From: Alphaproteobacteria bacterium
GTDB lineage: Bacteria; Pseudomonadota; Alphaproteobacteria; UBA6615
Assembly: GCA_021774575.1 (NCBI GenBank)
Contig: JAJFIX010000009.1
Span: forward strand, 124,001-188,000
Length of the DNA: 64,000 nucleotides
Direction: 5' to 3'
Below, in pieces: positions 9,407 to 18,194 of the stretch. The notes below the pieces were generated by a model, which saw nothing but the letters and a program-made list of their open reading frames with translations, did no database searches and was not told the DNA's origin. The stretch's first letter is position 1. Each line of letters begins with the position of its first letter. The position numbers were made by a program, and so were the translations under genes.

Positions 9407-10636
9407 CTAATCCGCAGCTTGGGAAACCATCGTCTCTTCGTTTTCCCAAGCTGAAATATAGTCGCGCGTCAAGGGGACCGCATCTTGTCGCTTGGCCAAT
9501 TGGATTTGAAATACCGTCTGATCGAGATAGCGGAAGGCGATCTCGCAGCCGACCAGGTAAAACTCCCACATGCGGCAAAATTTTTCATCGTAGATCTCAG
9601 CGGCTCTCGCCCGGTTTTTTTGGAAACGTTCGTTCCAATGGTGCAGCGTATCGGCGTAGTGCAGGCGCAATATCTCAATATCAGTGACCTTCAGCCCGGC
9701 TTTTTCGACGACCGACGTGATTTCAGATAATGCGGGCGTGTAGCCGCCGGGGAAAATATATTTTCGCATCCAAGCATTGGTTTGTCCTGGCGGCGCGTTG
9801 CGCCCAATCGTATGGATGAGGGCGACCCCATCGTCAGCAAGCAATTCGAATATTTTATCGAAATATTCTCGGTATCGACCGGCCCCGACATGCTCGAACA
9901 TACCAACCGAAACGATACGGTCGTAGGGGCCAGATTCGTGGCGATAATCACGTAACCGGAAATCGACAAGGTCGGATATTTGAAGCTCTGCGACCCGTTC
10001 GGCGCTTATCTTATGTTGTTGGGTGGAGAGGGTAACGCCAGTAACTTGGGTGCCGGTTTTTTGCGCGATATAGAGGCCCAGCCCGCCCCAGCCTGAACCG
10101 ATATCCAAGAGGCGTAAATGCGGCTTATCGAGCAGGAGTTTCGCCACAATATGGCGTTTTTTATTTTCCTGGGCGGTGTCTAAATCATCGCTCGGGTCCT
10201 TAAAATAGGCGCAGGAATATTGGCGATCTTCGTCTAAAAACAGGTCGTAGAGTTCGTCGGATAGATCGTAATGATGCGCCACGTTTCGCTGTGCCCGGCC
10301 GATCGGATTTCTCTGCTGAAAACGACGCAATGCGGTGCCCACGATCTTCATCATTTTTGGCAAAGGGCGCGCGTTGAAGGTCGCGATATTAATGCCGAAA
10401 ATACTGAGGAGGTCGTGCAAGCTCCCATCCTCGATGGTCAAAGTGCCGTTTATATAGGCTTCGCCGACGGCCAGACGCGGAAACAGCGCAAATTTCCAAT
10501 GCAGCGATTTATCGTGCAGGCGCATTGTGGCGCGCGGAGCAGTACCGTCGCCGAACGTCGATATTTGGCCTGACCCATCGATTAGCGTCAGGTCACCGGT
10601 CTTAATGCACTTTCTGAGAAGACGCTCAAAATGCAT
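9407..10636 (-). CDS. cfa: Cyclopropane-fatty-acyl-phospholipid synthase
   Basis: SAM-dependent enzyme that converts unsaturated acyl chains of membrane phospholipids to cyclopropane rings, usually in stationary phase or acid stress. The 409-residue product has an N-terminal lipid-binding half, the SAM motif LLDIGSGWGGLGLYIA followed by VTGVTLSTQQ near residue 190, the VGMFEHVG motif, YIFPGGYTP, and the family C-terminus with WEFYLVGCEIAFRY. The start ATG lies directly in the family N-terminus. It stands alone between dnaB (upstream region 9135-9406) and the repeat-bearing gap before yicC. No terminator was recognised downstream. Confidence 0.95.
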   Translation of the reverse strand: MHFERLLRKCIKTGDLTLIDGSGQISTFGDGTAPRATMRLHDKSLHWKFALFPRLAVGEAYINGTLTIEDGSLHDLLSIFGINIATFNARPLPKMMKIVGTALRRFQQRNPIGRAQRNVAHHYDLSDELYDLFLDEDRQYSCAYFKDPSDDLDTAQENKKRHIVAKLLLDKPHLRLLDIGSGWGGLGLYIAQKTGTQVTGVTLSTQQHKISAERVAELQISDLVDFRLRDYRHESGPYDRIVSVGMFEHVGAGRYREYFDKIFELLADDGVALIHTIGRNAPPGQTNAWMRKYIFPGGYTPALSEITSVVEKAGLKVTDIEILRLHYADTLHHWNERFQKNRARAAEIYDEKFCRMWEFYLVGCEIAFRYLDQTVFQIQLAKRQDAVPLTRDYISAWENEETMVSQAAD

Positions 10637-10973
10637 TTACTGGCCTCCGCTTCTGCGCGGCAATAGCAGCCGGTCGTGGCTCATAATCATCCAGCAAGCC
10701 CATGGGGCCGACAGTGGGGCCGACAGTGGGCCCGACTGTGGGCCCGACTGTGGGTCGGACCACGCGCGGCAGAGCTTGCAAATGGTACTACGCCGTGTTC
10801 ATCGGTGCACTCGTCTTGATTTTACCCGATTCGCGGCTGCCGACAAGGGTTAGGCCTGGTGGGTGGGCTTATTGAGTGGACATTGTGGGCGGACTTGGCG
10901 GCCTATCGATTGCCCGGTATAAGGGGCGCGAGCGAACAATTGGGTTCAGCATTTTTTTGAAGAAAGGGACGTC
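10637..10973. other. Divergent intergenic region between cfa and yicC
   Basis: This 337-base gap separates divergently transcribed cfa and yicC. Its only notable content is the 12-base GC-rich repeat block at 10704-10758. The last bases hold AAAGGGAC as the ribosome-binding site for the GTG start of yicC. I see no credible small gene. An open frame crossing it on the plus strand overlaps cfa antisense and encodes the repeat as a low-complexity stretch. Confidence 0.6.
10704..10758. repeat. Tandem 12-base repeat, two inverted-like variants
   Basis: Four head-to-tail 12-base units are seen directly: GGGGCCGACAGT twice (10704-10727), then GGGCCCGACTGT twice (10728-10751), ending in GGGTCGG. The two variants differ so that ACAGT of the first pair is complementary to ACTGT of the second pair, which lets the block fold into a hairpin centred near 10733. 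It lies between divergent cfa and yicC. Confidence 0.85.
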
Positions 10974-11861
10974 GTGGCACTTGTCAGCATGACGGGCTTT
11001 GCCCGGGCCCAGGGTAGGAGCGAGACCTATTCTTGGGTATGGGAGGCAAAAAGCGTTAATGGCAAGGCGCTGGATATTAGGTGCCGGGTGCCGTCGGGTT
11101 TTGACCGGCTTGAAATGGCCGCGCGCAAGGTTGTTGGCGCAAAACTGGGCCGTGGCAATGTGAACTTGCTGTTGACCGTCGACGCGCAAGCAACGCAAGG
11201 AAAATATCGGATCAATCGTGATCTGCTCGAACAAATATTGGCCCTCCGGGAAGATTTATCCGGGACGGTTGCCGACGGTCCGCCGACCCTGGAAGGGCTA
11301 CTCGGCGTTCGAGGTATGGTTGAAGTGATTGAGCCCGAGGAAGATGGGGCGGACATTGCGACACGCGACACACAAATCTTGGAGACTTTGGAAGGGGTGA
11401 TCGACGCTCTGGCCGCTATGCGGGTCGAAGAGGGATTGCGGCTGACACAAACTGTGGTCGGCCACCTGGATCGTATCGAAACGTTACTCGAACAGGCTCA
11501 AACGGCTGCAGCGGCGCAGCCCGAGGCAATCTATCTGCATTTGCAGACAATGATCGACGAATTGCTCGCTGGCCGGACGGATTTGCCCGAAGACCGGCTG
11601 GCCCAGGAGGCGGCACTGATCGTCAACCGGGCCGATGTCCGCGAAGAGCTGGACCGGCTGGTCGCTCACCTAGCGTCGGCCCGTACCCTTATCGGCACCG
11701 CTGGCCCGGTGGGTCGAAAATTGGATTTTTTGTGCCAGGAGTTCAATCGTGAGGCCAATACCCTGTGCTCGAAGGCGTCTGATATGGTGCTTCACGGTGC
11801 CGGGCTTGAGCTAAAGTCGGTCATTGATCAGCTGCGTGAGCAAATTCAGAATTTCGAATAG
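10974..11861 (+). CDS. yicC: YicC family protein (endoribonuclease-like)
   Basis: A 295-residue YicC/YloC-family protein. The N-terminus SMTGFARAQG and the VNGKALDIRCRVPSGFDRLE stretch are diagnostic, as is the C-terminal half with DFLCQEFNREANTLCSKASD. E. coli YicC (287 residues) is a hexameric endoribonuclease that targets small RNAs. The start is GTG at 10974 with AAAGGGAC five bases upstream. It is followed after 11 bases by gmk on the same strand; the yicC-gmk pairing is common in Alphaproteobacteria and suggests an operon. Confidence 0.92.
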   Translation: MALVSMTGFARAQGRSETYSWVWEAKSVNGKALDIRCRVPSGFDRLEMAARKVVGAKLGRGNVNLLLTVDAQATQGKYRINRDLLEQILALREDLSGTVADGPPTLEGLLGVRGMVEVIEPEEDGADIATRDTQILETLEGVIDALAAMRVEEGLRLTQTVVGHLDRIETLLEQAQTAAAAQPEAIYLHLQTMIDELLAGRTDLPEDRLAQEAALIVNRADVREELDRLVAHLASARTLIGTAGPVGRKLDFLCQEFNREANTLCSKASDMVLHGAGLELKSVIDQLREQIQNFE

Positions 11862-11872
11862 GTCGACACGTC

Positions 11873-12517
11873 ATGGATAGCGGTGCAGGTTCAATTAGGC
11901 GGCGCGGGCTGATGCTGGTGCTGTCTTCGCCTTCTGGGGCAGGCAAAACATCGATTTCACGGGCCTTGCTTGAGCGAAACAAGAACCTGTCACTGTCAAT
12001 TTCGATTACCACGAGGGCCAAACGCCCCGGCGAAACCTCCGGCGATGATTATATTTTCGTCACGCCTACTGACTTTAACCTGATGGTTAATCGCCGTGAA
12101 CTACTCGAACATGCCAAGGTTTTCGGACATTATTACGGTACTCCGGAAAAGGCGGTGATTGATTGTTTGAATGAAGGACAGGATGTGCTTTTTGACATCG
12201 ACTGGCAGGGCACCCAGCAAATTGCCGATAAGGTCGGCGATGATTTGGTCAGCGTATTCATTTTGCCGCCATCGACTGGCGAACTCGAAGACCGTTTGCG
12301 CCGCCGGGCCCAAGATAAAGCGGACGTTATCGCCGAACGAATGGCCAAGGCCGCAGATGAAATGACCCATTGGGACGCCTATCAATATGTCGTAGTCAAC
12401 GAAGATTTCGAGACGAGCGTTGCCAGGGTTGAGGCGATATTGGTTGCCGAACGCTTAAAGCGAACGCGCCAATCGGGCCTGGTCGATTTTGTTACGCGCT
12501 TGCGCCAAGGGTATTAG
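11873..12517 (+). CDS. gmk: Guanylate kinase
   Basis: Phosphorylates GMP to GDP with ATP. The 214-residue product has the P-loop SSPSGAGKTS near residue 18, the SITTRAKRPGE GMP-binding segment, GDDYIFV, and HYYGTP followed by VLFDIDWQGTQQI, all in order and at normal spacing. The first 13 residues before MLVLSSPSG may be extra; an internal ATG at 11912 is a possible start. The gene follows yicC at 11 bases. Its last 26 bases overlap the end of convergent rsmA, so no terminator can lie between them. Confidence 0.96.
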   Translation: MDSGAGSIRRRGLMLVLSSPSGAGKTSISRALLERNKNLSLSISITTRAKRPGETSGDDYIFVTPTDFNLMVNRRELLEHAKVFGHYYGTPEKAVIDCLNEGQDVLFDIDWQGTQQIADKVGDDLVSVFILPPSTGELEDRLRRRAQDKADVIAERMAKAADEMTHWDAYQYVVVNEDFETSVARVEAILVAERLKRTRQSGLVDFVTRLRQGY

Positions 12518-13364
12518 TCCGCTCAACTTCCAGCGACCGAGCCAACGCGCAGAAACCCGAAATGGAAATTTCCTCGGCGCGGGATGTTGCTTTGATGCCC
12601 GCTCTTTCAAGCAGGGATAATGGATCGGCGCTAATCTGTTTCAAGCTCGACCGCAGCATTTTTCGGCGCTGGCCGAATGCGGCGGCGGTTACCTGCTCCA
12701 ATATGGGTAGTGAAGCTTTGAATTCCGGTTTGGCTCGTGGCGTCAAAGAGACCAGGGTTGAGGCGATTTTCGGTGGTGGGGTGAAGGCGCTGGGCGAAAT
12801 ATCGAACAGGGTTTTTGCCTCGCACAGCCATTGGGTCAATATAGAAAGCCTCCCATAGATCTTACTGCCCGGCGCCGCGACCAGGCGATCAGCGACCTCT
12901 TTTTGAAACATCAAAATCAACCCGTCAAATTCGCTGGCCTGCCCAAGCCAAGTGATGAGCAGTTTTGTCGAAATATTATACGGGAGATTGGCGACAATAT
13001 GGCGTGGCCGCGGGCACAATTGAACGGGGTCGATGGCCAGAGCATCGTCTTCAATGACCGATAATTTGCCGGGAAAAAGAGCGGCTATTTCGGCCAGGGC
13101 CGGAATACAGCGTCGGTCGCGCTCGACGGCAAAGACCTGCGCCGCTCCCGCTTCCAATAGCGCCCAAGTCAATCCTCCCGGGCCCGGCCCGATTTCGATG
13201 ACGCTGCAGTTTGAAAGATCGCCCGCCGCCCGAGCAATTCGACGGATGAGGTTGTAGTCGAGCAAAAAATGCTGACCGAGAGATTTGCGCGTCGCCAAGC
13301 CGTGCCGCGCGATTACGTCGCGGAGACGAGGCGGCAGGGGCGGCTGAATCTGGTCGGAATTCAA
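12492..13364 (-). CDS. rsmA: 16S rRNA dimethyladenosine transferase
   Basis: KsgA/RsmA dimethylates two adjacent adenosines in helix 45 of 16S rRNA late in small-subunit assembly. The 290-residue product shows KSLGQHFLLDYNLIRRI, the SAM motif VIEIGPGPGGLTWALLEAG, the catalytic NLPYNIST motif, and the C-terminal PPPKIASTLVSLTPR. The start overlaps the pdxA stop (4 bases), and the pdxA-rsmA order is conserved in Proteobacteria. The 3' end overlaps gmk by 26 bases tail to tail. Confidence 0.96.
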   Translation of the reverse strand: MNSDQIQPPLPPRLRDVIARHGLATRKSLGQHFLLDYNLIRRIARAAGDLSNCSVIEIGPGPGGLTWALLEAGAAQVFAVERDRRCIPALAEIAALFPGKLSVIEDDALAIDPVQLCPRPRHIVANLPYNISTKLLITWLGQASEFDGLILMFQKEVADRLVAAPGSKIYGRLSILTQWLCEAKTLFDISPSAFTPPPKIASTLVSLTPRAKPEFKASLPILEQVTAAAFGQRRKMLRSSLKQISADPLSLLERAGIKATSRAEEISISGFCALARSLEVERTNTLGASA

Positions 13365-14437
13365 GGCGAATTCGATTTGCTATGGCGCTGCTGGGCAAGG
13401 TCGGCTGCTTGGCGCAAAGCGGCAATGAAGCTTGATGGCTGGGCCGTGCCGGTACCGGCGATATCGAGACCGGTGCCGTGACCCGGTGAGGTGCGAATAA
13501 ACGGCAGGCCGAGGGTTATGTTGACACTATTCCAGAAATCCAAGGTTTTAACCGGGATCAGGGCTTGATCATGATACATGCAAATGACCGCATCCCACAT
13601 TTTCCGCTTGGCTTCCGCAAAGATCGAATCTGCGGCAAACGGCCCGGAGACGGATATGCCTTCGCGACTTAAGTCCGCGATTGCCGGATAAATAATGTGG
13701 CTCTCCTCGTGCCCCAAGGAACCGTCTTCTCCGGCATGGGGATTGAGGCCAGTCACGGCGATCCGAGGCTCCGATATGCCAAAATCTTTCACTAGAGCCT
13801 GATAGACCGCTCGGCCGCATTTGACAATTGACTGACGATCAATGGCCGCTATCGCCGTGCTGAGAGAAACGTGAATTGTAACAGGCACGGTTCGCAAGCC
13901 AGGTACAGCCATCATCATTATCGGTGCATTGGTCACTTCCGCCGGGCGCTGCTTATGGGCGAGGGCGGCGAGGAAATCGGTATGGCCGGTATAGGTGAAG
14001 CCGGCGTCATACAGGGTCTTTTTTTGTATCGGATTGGTGACGATTGCCGAGGCTGTATTCGAAAATACGCAATCGACTGCAGTATCGATGGCTCCGATAA
14101 CATCTGGCGCATTTTCCGATGTTGGTTGGCCGAAGTCGACGGGACACGATAAGGGGCGGGTGAGCACAGGTAGGGCCTGATCCCAACACTCACATGCTTC
14201 GTTTGGGTGCGCAATTTCGGCTAGGTCGATTTTCAGGCCGAGATGTGCCGATAAGATCCTGAGGCGTTGTGGGTTGTCGATGGCAAAAAAGGGTGGGATC
14301 GCCTCGGATTTGCGTCGCATCCATGCCAGCAGTGTCAATTCACCTCCAATCCCAGACGGCTCTCCCATTGTTACAGCGATGGGGGGAACGGCAAAAGGGG
14401 TGGTGACGGTGGATCGTATAGGTCTTGGCTCAGGCAT
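13361..14437 (-). CDS. pdxA: 4-hydroxythreonine-4-phosphate dehydrogenase
   Basis: NAD-dependent enzyme of the DXP-dependent pyridoxal phosphate pathway. In 358 residues it shows TMGEPSGIGGELTL near the N-terminus, TNPIQKKTLYDAGFTYTGHTDFLA, the metal-binding GLNPHAGEDGSLGHEE, and the C-terminal MYHDQALIPVKTLDF and RTSPGHGTGLDIAGTG blocks. All expected metal-binding histidines are visible. The start may be slightly later than the first ATG because about 17 residues precede the homology. It lies between surA (26 bases upstream) and rsmA (overlap), as in many Proteobacteria. Confidence 0.96.
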   Translation of the reverse strand: MPEPRPIRSTVTTPFAVPPIAVTMGEPSGIGGELTLLAWMRRKSEAIPPFFAIDNPQRLRILSAHLGLKIDLAEIAHPNEACECWDQALPVLTRPLSCPVDFGQPTSENAPDVIGAIDTAVDCVFSNTASAIVTNPIQKKTLYDAGFTYTGHTDFLAALAHKQRPAEVTNAPIMMMAVPGLRTVPVTIHVSLSTAIAAIDRQSIVKCGRAVYQALVKDFGISEPRIAVTGLNPHAGEDGSLGHEESHIIYPAIADLSREGISVSGPFAADSIFAEAKRKMWDAVICMYHDQALIPVKTLDFWNSVNITLGLPFIRTSPGHGTGLDIAGTGTAQPSSFIAALRQAADLAQQRHSKSNSP

Positions 14438-14463
14438 TTGAAAAAACGATCTTCGTGGCCGGT

Positions 14464-15777
14464 CTATTCGCGGAATTCAATAAAAGCGGCACGGCGCAAG
14501 TCGCGAAGTCTCCGAGACGACACGGTCTCAATACGCTCACGAACCAATGAGGTTCGTATTTCGGCACGTGAGGGCAAATTGGTGACGATCTCACGTTCAC
14601 AGACCATGACTAGTTGGAGACCAATATTGGTTGGCAATGGCTCGCTAATACCGCCTTCTGCTAACCCGGCGATAATCGCCCGCATTTGCGGGTTGATGTC
14701 GCCAAATTTAAACTGGTTCGGTTGATCTGGTTGGGGGGTGCCGAGTGCCGCCGCTTGCCGTCGAAAATCATCGCAGCTCGTAATTGTAGTGCGGATTTCA
14801 TTGGCCTCTTGGAGTTTTGCCTGGACTTGGGCCTGGGTGGCGGTCTCCGGCAATCGCAAAAACATCACGCGCAATCCAACCTGGGTATCATTGCTATCGA
14901 CGGCGTTGGCAATACGGCGCCCAACCAGGGCGATGATGCGAATTCCCTGTTCGTCCTCAATCGGCGGACTAATGCTCCCGAGGCTCATGGAAAGCACAGT
15001 GGAGACAAGAGAGGGGGAAATTTCCCCCGCTAGTTTCCAGCCAAGATCTCCGCCTGTTGCCGCCGTAGCGCTGTCGCTAAATTGGCTCGCTATGCTTTGA
15101 AAGTCTGCTTCACGACTGCGCATTTGGGCAATTAATCGTTCGGCAAGCGCGCGTATGTCGGCCATGCTCACACCGCCGCGCTCGTCGGCAAGTAACACAA
15201 TTTCGGCCAGGTGATATTCGGTTTGGCCTTCACCGGCTTCAATACGCGACATCACTTCGTCGATTTGATCGGCGTCGATCCGAATATCGCCGCGCTCGGT
15301 TTGGGCCAACAGCTTTTGCCAGGTCAGATCCGCTCTAATTTGGCCGAACAATGCTTCCGGCGCGATATTATTTTGCCGGGCAAATTCGGGAACACCGCCG
15401 GCTGCCAAGCCATTTTGCCGTTCCAGGCCCGAAATCGCATTGTCCAGCTCTTCTTGGGTGAGGGAAATTCCAAGTCGCCTAGCTTCTTGCAGTTTTAGTC
15501 TCTCGTCGATCAGCGCCTGGGTAACCCGCGGTGTAAGCCGCTCTCGCTCGTCGGCGGTATCTTGCAGACCCGTAGTCAGGAGCAGCATGCTGACACGTTG
15601 CTGGATGTCAAAGCTTGTGATTGCGTCCTCGTTGACAATAACAACAATTGATTGCCTGACCTGCCCGTCGGCGGTCCGAGGATGGGCTATGGCGGCCGTG
15701 GCGAGAAGCAGGGCGCCGCTAACGAAAATATGGAATGCTCGTCGGCGAAACAGCGACGCAGCAATTGCTGAGTTCAT
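14464..15777 (-). CDS. surA: Periplasmic chaperone/peptidyl-prolyl isomerase SurA
   Basis: A 437-residue SurA-like protein that would escort outer-membrane proteins, including LptD, through the periplasm. An N-terminal signal segment (residues about 13-32, ending in an Ala-rich stretch) precedes the SurA N-domain (SIVVIVNEDAITSFDIQQRV). A parvulin-type domain with EYHLAEIVLL, FSDSATAATGGDLGW and GIRIIALVGRR follows, and a C-terminal helix ends the protein. Only one clear parvulin domain is recognised. It is downstream of lptD (170-base gap) and upstream of pdxA on the same strand, the classical lptD-surA-pdxA-rsmA order. Confidence 0.9.
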   Translation of the reverse strand: MNSAIAASLFRRRAFHIFVSGALLLATAAIAHPRTADGQVRQSIVVIVNEDAITSFDIQQRVSMLLLTTGLQDTADERERLTPRVTQALIDERLKLQEARRLGISLTQEELDNAISGLERQNGLAAGGVPEFARQNNIAPEALFGQIRADLTWQKLLAQTERGDIRIDADQIDEVMSRIEAGEGQTEYHLAEIVLLADERGGVSMADIRALAERLIAQMRSREADFQSIASQFSDSATAATGGDLGWKLAGEISPSLVSTVLSMSLGSISPPIEDEQGIRIIALVGRRIANAVDSNDTQVGLRVMFLRLPETATQAQVQAKLQEANEIRTTITSCDDFRRQAAALGTPQPDQPNQFKFGDINPQMRAIIAGLAEGGISEPLPTNIGLQLVMVCEREIVTNLPSRAEIRTSLVRERIETVSSRRLRDLRRAAFIEFRE

Positions 15778-15947
15778 TTGCGATTACCTTCGCACTTGGT
15801 TGAATTCTATCAAAAAGCGTCCATGGAATCGGTGCGCCGAAAATGAAACGCCAAATTACAATAATTGCGCCGACCCTAACCCGTCAGTGCCACTTGATCA
15901 ATCCTCGCCCAGTCTCCCTATTCAGGTTTATCGATATTTAATCGAGT

Positions 15948-18194
15948 TCAAAAGACCTGGCTTTGGAGCTGTCCCAGATGCTTCAGAGTGGCTTTCAAAA
16001 AGATGGTGGTTTCCGGGGCTACATCGCGGTCGCGGGTGAATTCGCGGCGCCACGCAATTTCTGCATCAAGGCAGTCACAGGTGTATCGCAAGGACGCACC
16101 GTAATAAATTGTATCCCCGGCACTGGTTAAATCGCTGCGCCATTCTGCACCGGCGCTCCATCGGTCGTTAAGCTGGGACCGTAGGGTTGCTGTAATTTCT
16201 TCACGCTCGGGAAATTCGTCTATTGGCTCAAAGAACAAATAGTTAAATCCAACATTAAATATGGGCAGGCCAACATTGCCTTGGGTTTCAATGCGTCTTG
16301 CTTCCAATGTATCCTTATCAAGCCGCGCTTTCCAAAGCAGGTCGATATAGCGCGTTGGCGCCAAATCCACTCGGACGACGTAATCAGAAAATGAATCTTC
16401 GATACCCGTGCCGGTGAGGTCGGCTCTGTTTTCACGGAATTGGAAGGATTGACCGATGAAGGCCGTGGCCGTGCCGCCACCAAGGCCAAACACGCCGAAA
16501 TTTACGCCGAACGAGAAATGCTTTCCGTCCTCGACCACATCTAGTCCGGGAAAGCGATTGCCCGAGAAAAGGGATGTTTCGTCTAGTTCGAACAAAGTGC
16601 TGTCTTGGTTTGGAATATTGGCGTCATTGACGCCGTTGGGCGCGATGACCAATTGGCCGACGGGCTCGATAAATTGCTGAATATTGCGACTAACAGAACG
16701 AACCAGGGGCAGGCGCCAGTCTATTTTGAGTTGGGGGCGAAAACGACCGCGAATACCGTCGAATGGGACCATTGTATCGCGATTAATAGAGTTTTCGATG
16801 TGATAGAGGTCCCCGCGCACCGAGGCTTCAATCGTCGTCAAATCTCCGATCAGGCCGGTGATCGGCAACTCCCATCCGCCGGAAATCGATAGTCGCTGGC
16901 TGTCGATACTTTGTTCACTGGTGAGCGCCTGAATATTGAGGTCGGCTTCGTAGCGGCCGCCGAGAAAATTGCCAAAATATTGCGGTTGTCCAATCAGTGC
17001 GATGTCAATATTTGGCGCAACAATCGGCGTTATTCCTTGGTCATCGGCTCGCTCCAGCCCTTGGAAACTCCGCGCCTCAATTGTCGCATAATTGCGGCTG
17101 GTGAAGCCCTCGGCATAAAGGTGGCTGCGTAACGTATCTGAACTATCGATGCCATACCGGTCGAGAAATGTGTCGTCGCTGGCAATTTTTATGTCGCCGC
17201 CGAAACGCCAATAATCGTTTACGTCAAAATTGAACTCGGTATCTAAATGGCTTCGAATACGGTCTGAAGCTTGGCGTTCCTTGGTCACGCCGGTACGCAA
17301 TCGAAATTGACCGTTATTAAAGCGTTTGCGAAATTCGCCGGTAATGAGCGCTGTTTCACGCGAAGTTGCCATCGGGTCGAATAGGATATCAGCGCTGGGA
17401 CCTAAGGTCACAAACAAGGGCGTTCTGATCGTTAAGCCAAGATCGGCATTGGACCCAATCGACGGGGCAAGTAAACCGGTACGGCGTCTAACGGTCGGAT
17501 CGGGATGGCTAAGGAAGGGGGTGTAGAAAACCGGCACGCCGAAAAGTTCAAACCGCGCATGTCGATAAATAACATTGCCGGTTTCACTGTTATGGGTAAC
17601 CCGCGATGCCTTGATTTGCCACAGTGGTGCTCTGTTGCCCGAACATTCACGGCAAGGCGACGCGACGACCCTGTTCAATTCGAGTTCGACACCGCCAACT
17701 CGCTGGCCGCTGACCGCCGCAATTCTCATATCGTCGGCAAGCAGCACCGAAATTGCGCGGACAAAACCCTCGCTGAAATCATTCGTTAGTTCTGCTGTTC
17801 GGCCGAATATGACCTGCCCACCGGGTTGCACCAGGACGATATTTCCGTCGGCGCGAATTCTGTTTTCGCGCTGAAAGACAGTTATCTCGTCGGCCATCAG
17901 GATTTGCTCACCCTGGATCACCTCGACATTGCCTCGGGCGATGATGAGGTCGTTTTCCTGGTCGTATTCAAGTTCGTCGGCAACCAGCATGACCGGTTCG
18001 TCACCGTCGGGAGCTTGCTGAGCGTAAGCCGAAGGAGCGAAAGTCACCATTGCTCCAAGGCCGAGCAAGGCGACAAAGGTGAATAGCAAATATGATAGGC
18101 TGGGCACGCGCGCGAAACGGCCTCCGGTTTGTTTGCGCCGGTCACCAATATTATTTTGTATGTTTTCTGGACTGGACGTCCTTGCTCGGATCAT
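15948..18194 (-). CDS. lptD: LPS-assembly protein LptD
   Basis: Outer-membrane beta-barrel that inserts lipopolysaccharide into the outer leaflet. The 748-residue product has a hydrophobic signal segment near residues 33-58, then the periplasmic OstA/LptA-like jellyroll (MLVADELEYDQENDLIIARGNVEV), a Cys pair in VASPCRECSG, and a long barrel with YTCDCLDAEIAWRREF near the C-terminus, giving cysteines at both ends for the usual disulfide pairing. It ends in Phe, normal for a barrel. The start overlaps the lptG stop by ATGA (18191-18194). Lpt genes F, G and D plus surA together form an LPS-export block. Confidence 0.95.
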   Translation of the reverse strand: MIRARTSSPENIQNNIGDRRKQTGGRFARVPSLSYLLFTFVALLGLGAMVTFAPSAYAQQAPDGDEPVMLVADELEYDQENDLIIARGNVEVIQGEQILMADEITVFQRENRIRADGNIVLVQPGGQVIFGRTAELTNDFSEGFVRAISVLLADDMRIAAVSGQRVGGVELELNRVVASPCRECSGNRAPLWQIKASRVTHNSETGNVIYRHARFELFGVPVFYTPFLSHPDPTVRRRTGLLAPSIGSNADLGLTIRTPLFVTLGPSADILFDPMATSRETALITGEFRKRFNNGQFRLRTGVTKERQASDRIRSHLDTEFNFDVNDYWRFGGDIKIASDDTFLDRYGIDSSDTLRSHLYAEGFTSRNYATIEARSFQGLERADDQGITPIVAPNIDIALIGQPQYFGNFLGGRYEADLNIQALTSEQSIDSQRLSISGGWELPITGLIGDLTTIEASVRGDLYHIENSINRDTMVPFDGIRGRFRPQLKIDWRLPLVRSVSRNIQQFIEPVGQLVIAPNGVNDANIPNQDSTLFELDETSLFSGNRFPGLDVVEDGKHFSFGVNFGVFGLGGGTATAFIGQSFQFRENRADLTGTGIEDSFSDYVVRVDLAPTRYIDLLWKARLDKDTLEARRIETQGNVGLPIFNVGFNYLFFEPIDEFPEREEITATLRSQLNDRWSAGAEWRSDLTSAGDTIYYGASLRYTCDCLDAEIAWRREFTRDRDVAPETTIFLKATLKHLGQLQSQVF

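Noticed and set aside
10704-10758. Possible CRISPR or iteron array
   Set aside because: Units are directly adjacent with no spacers and too short for CRISPR.
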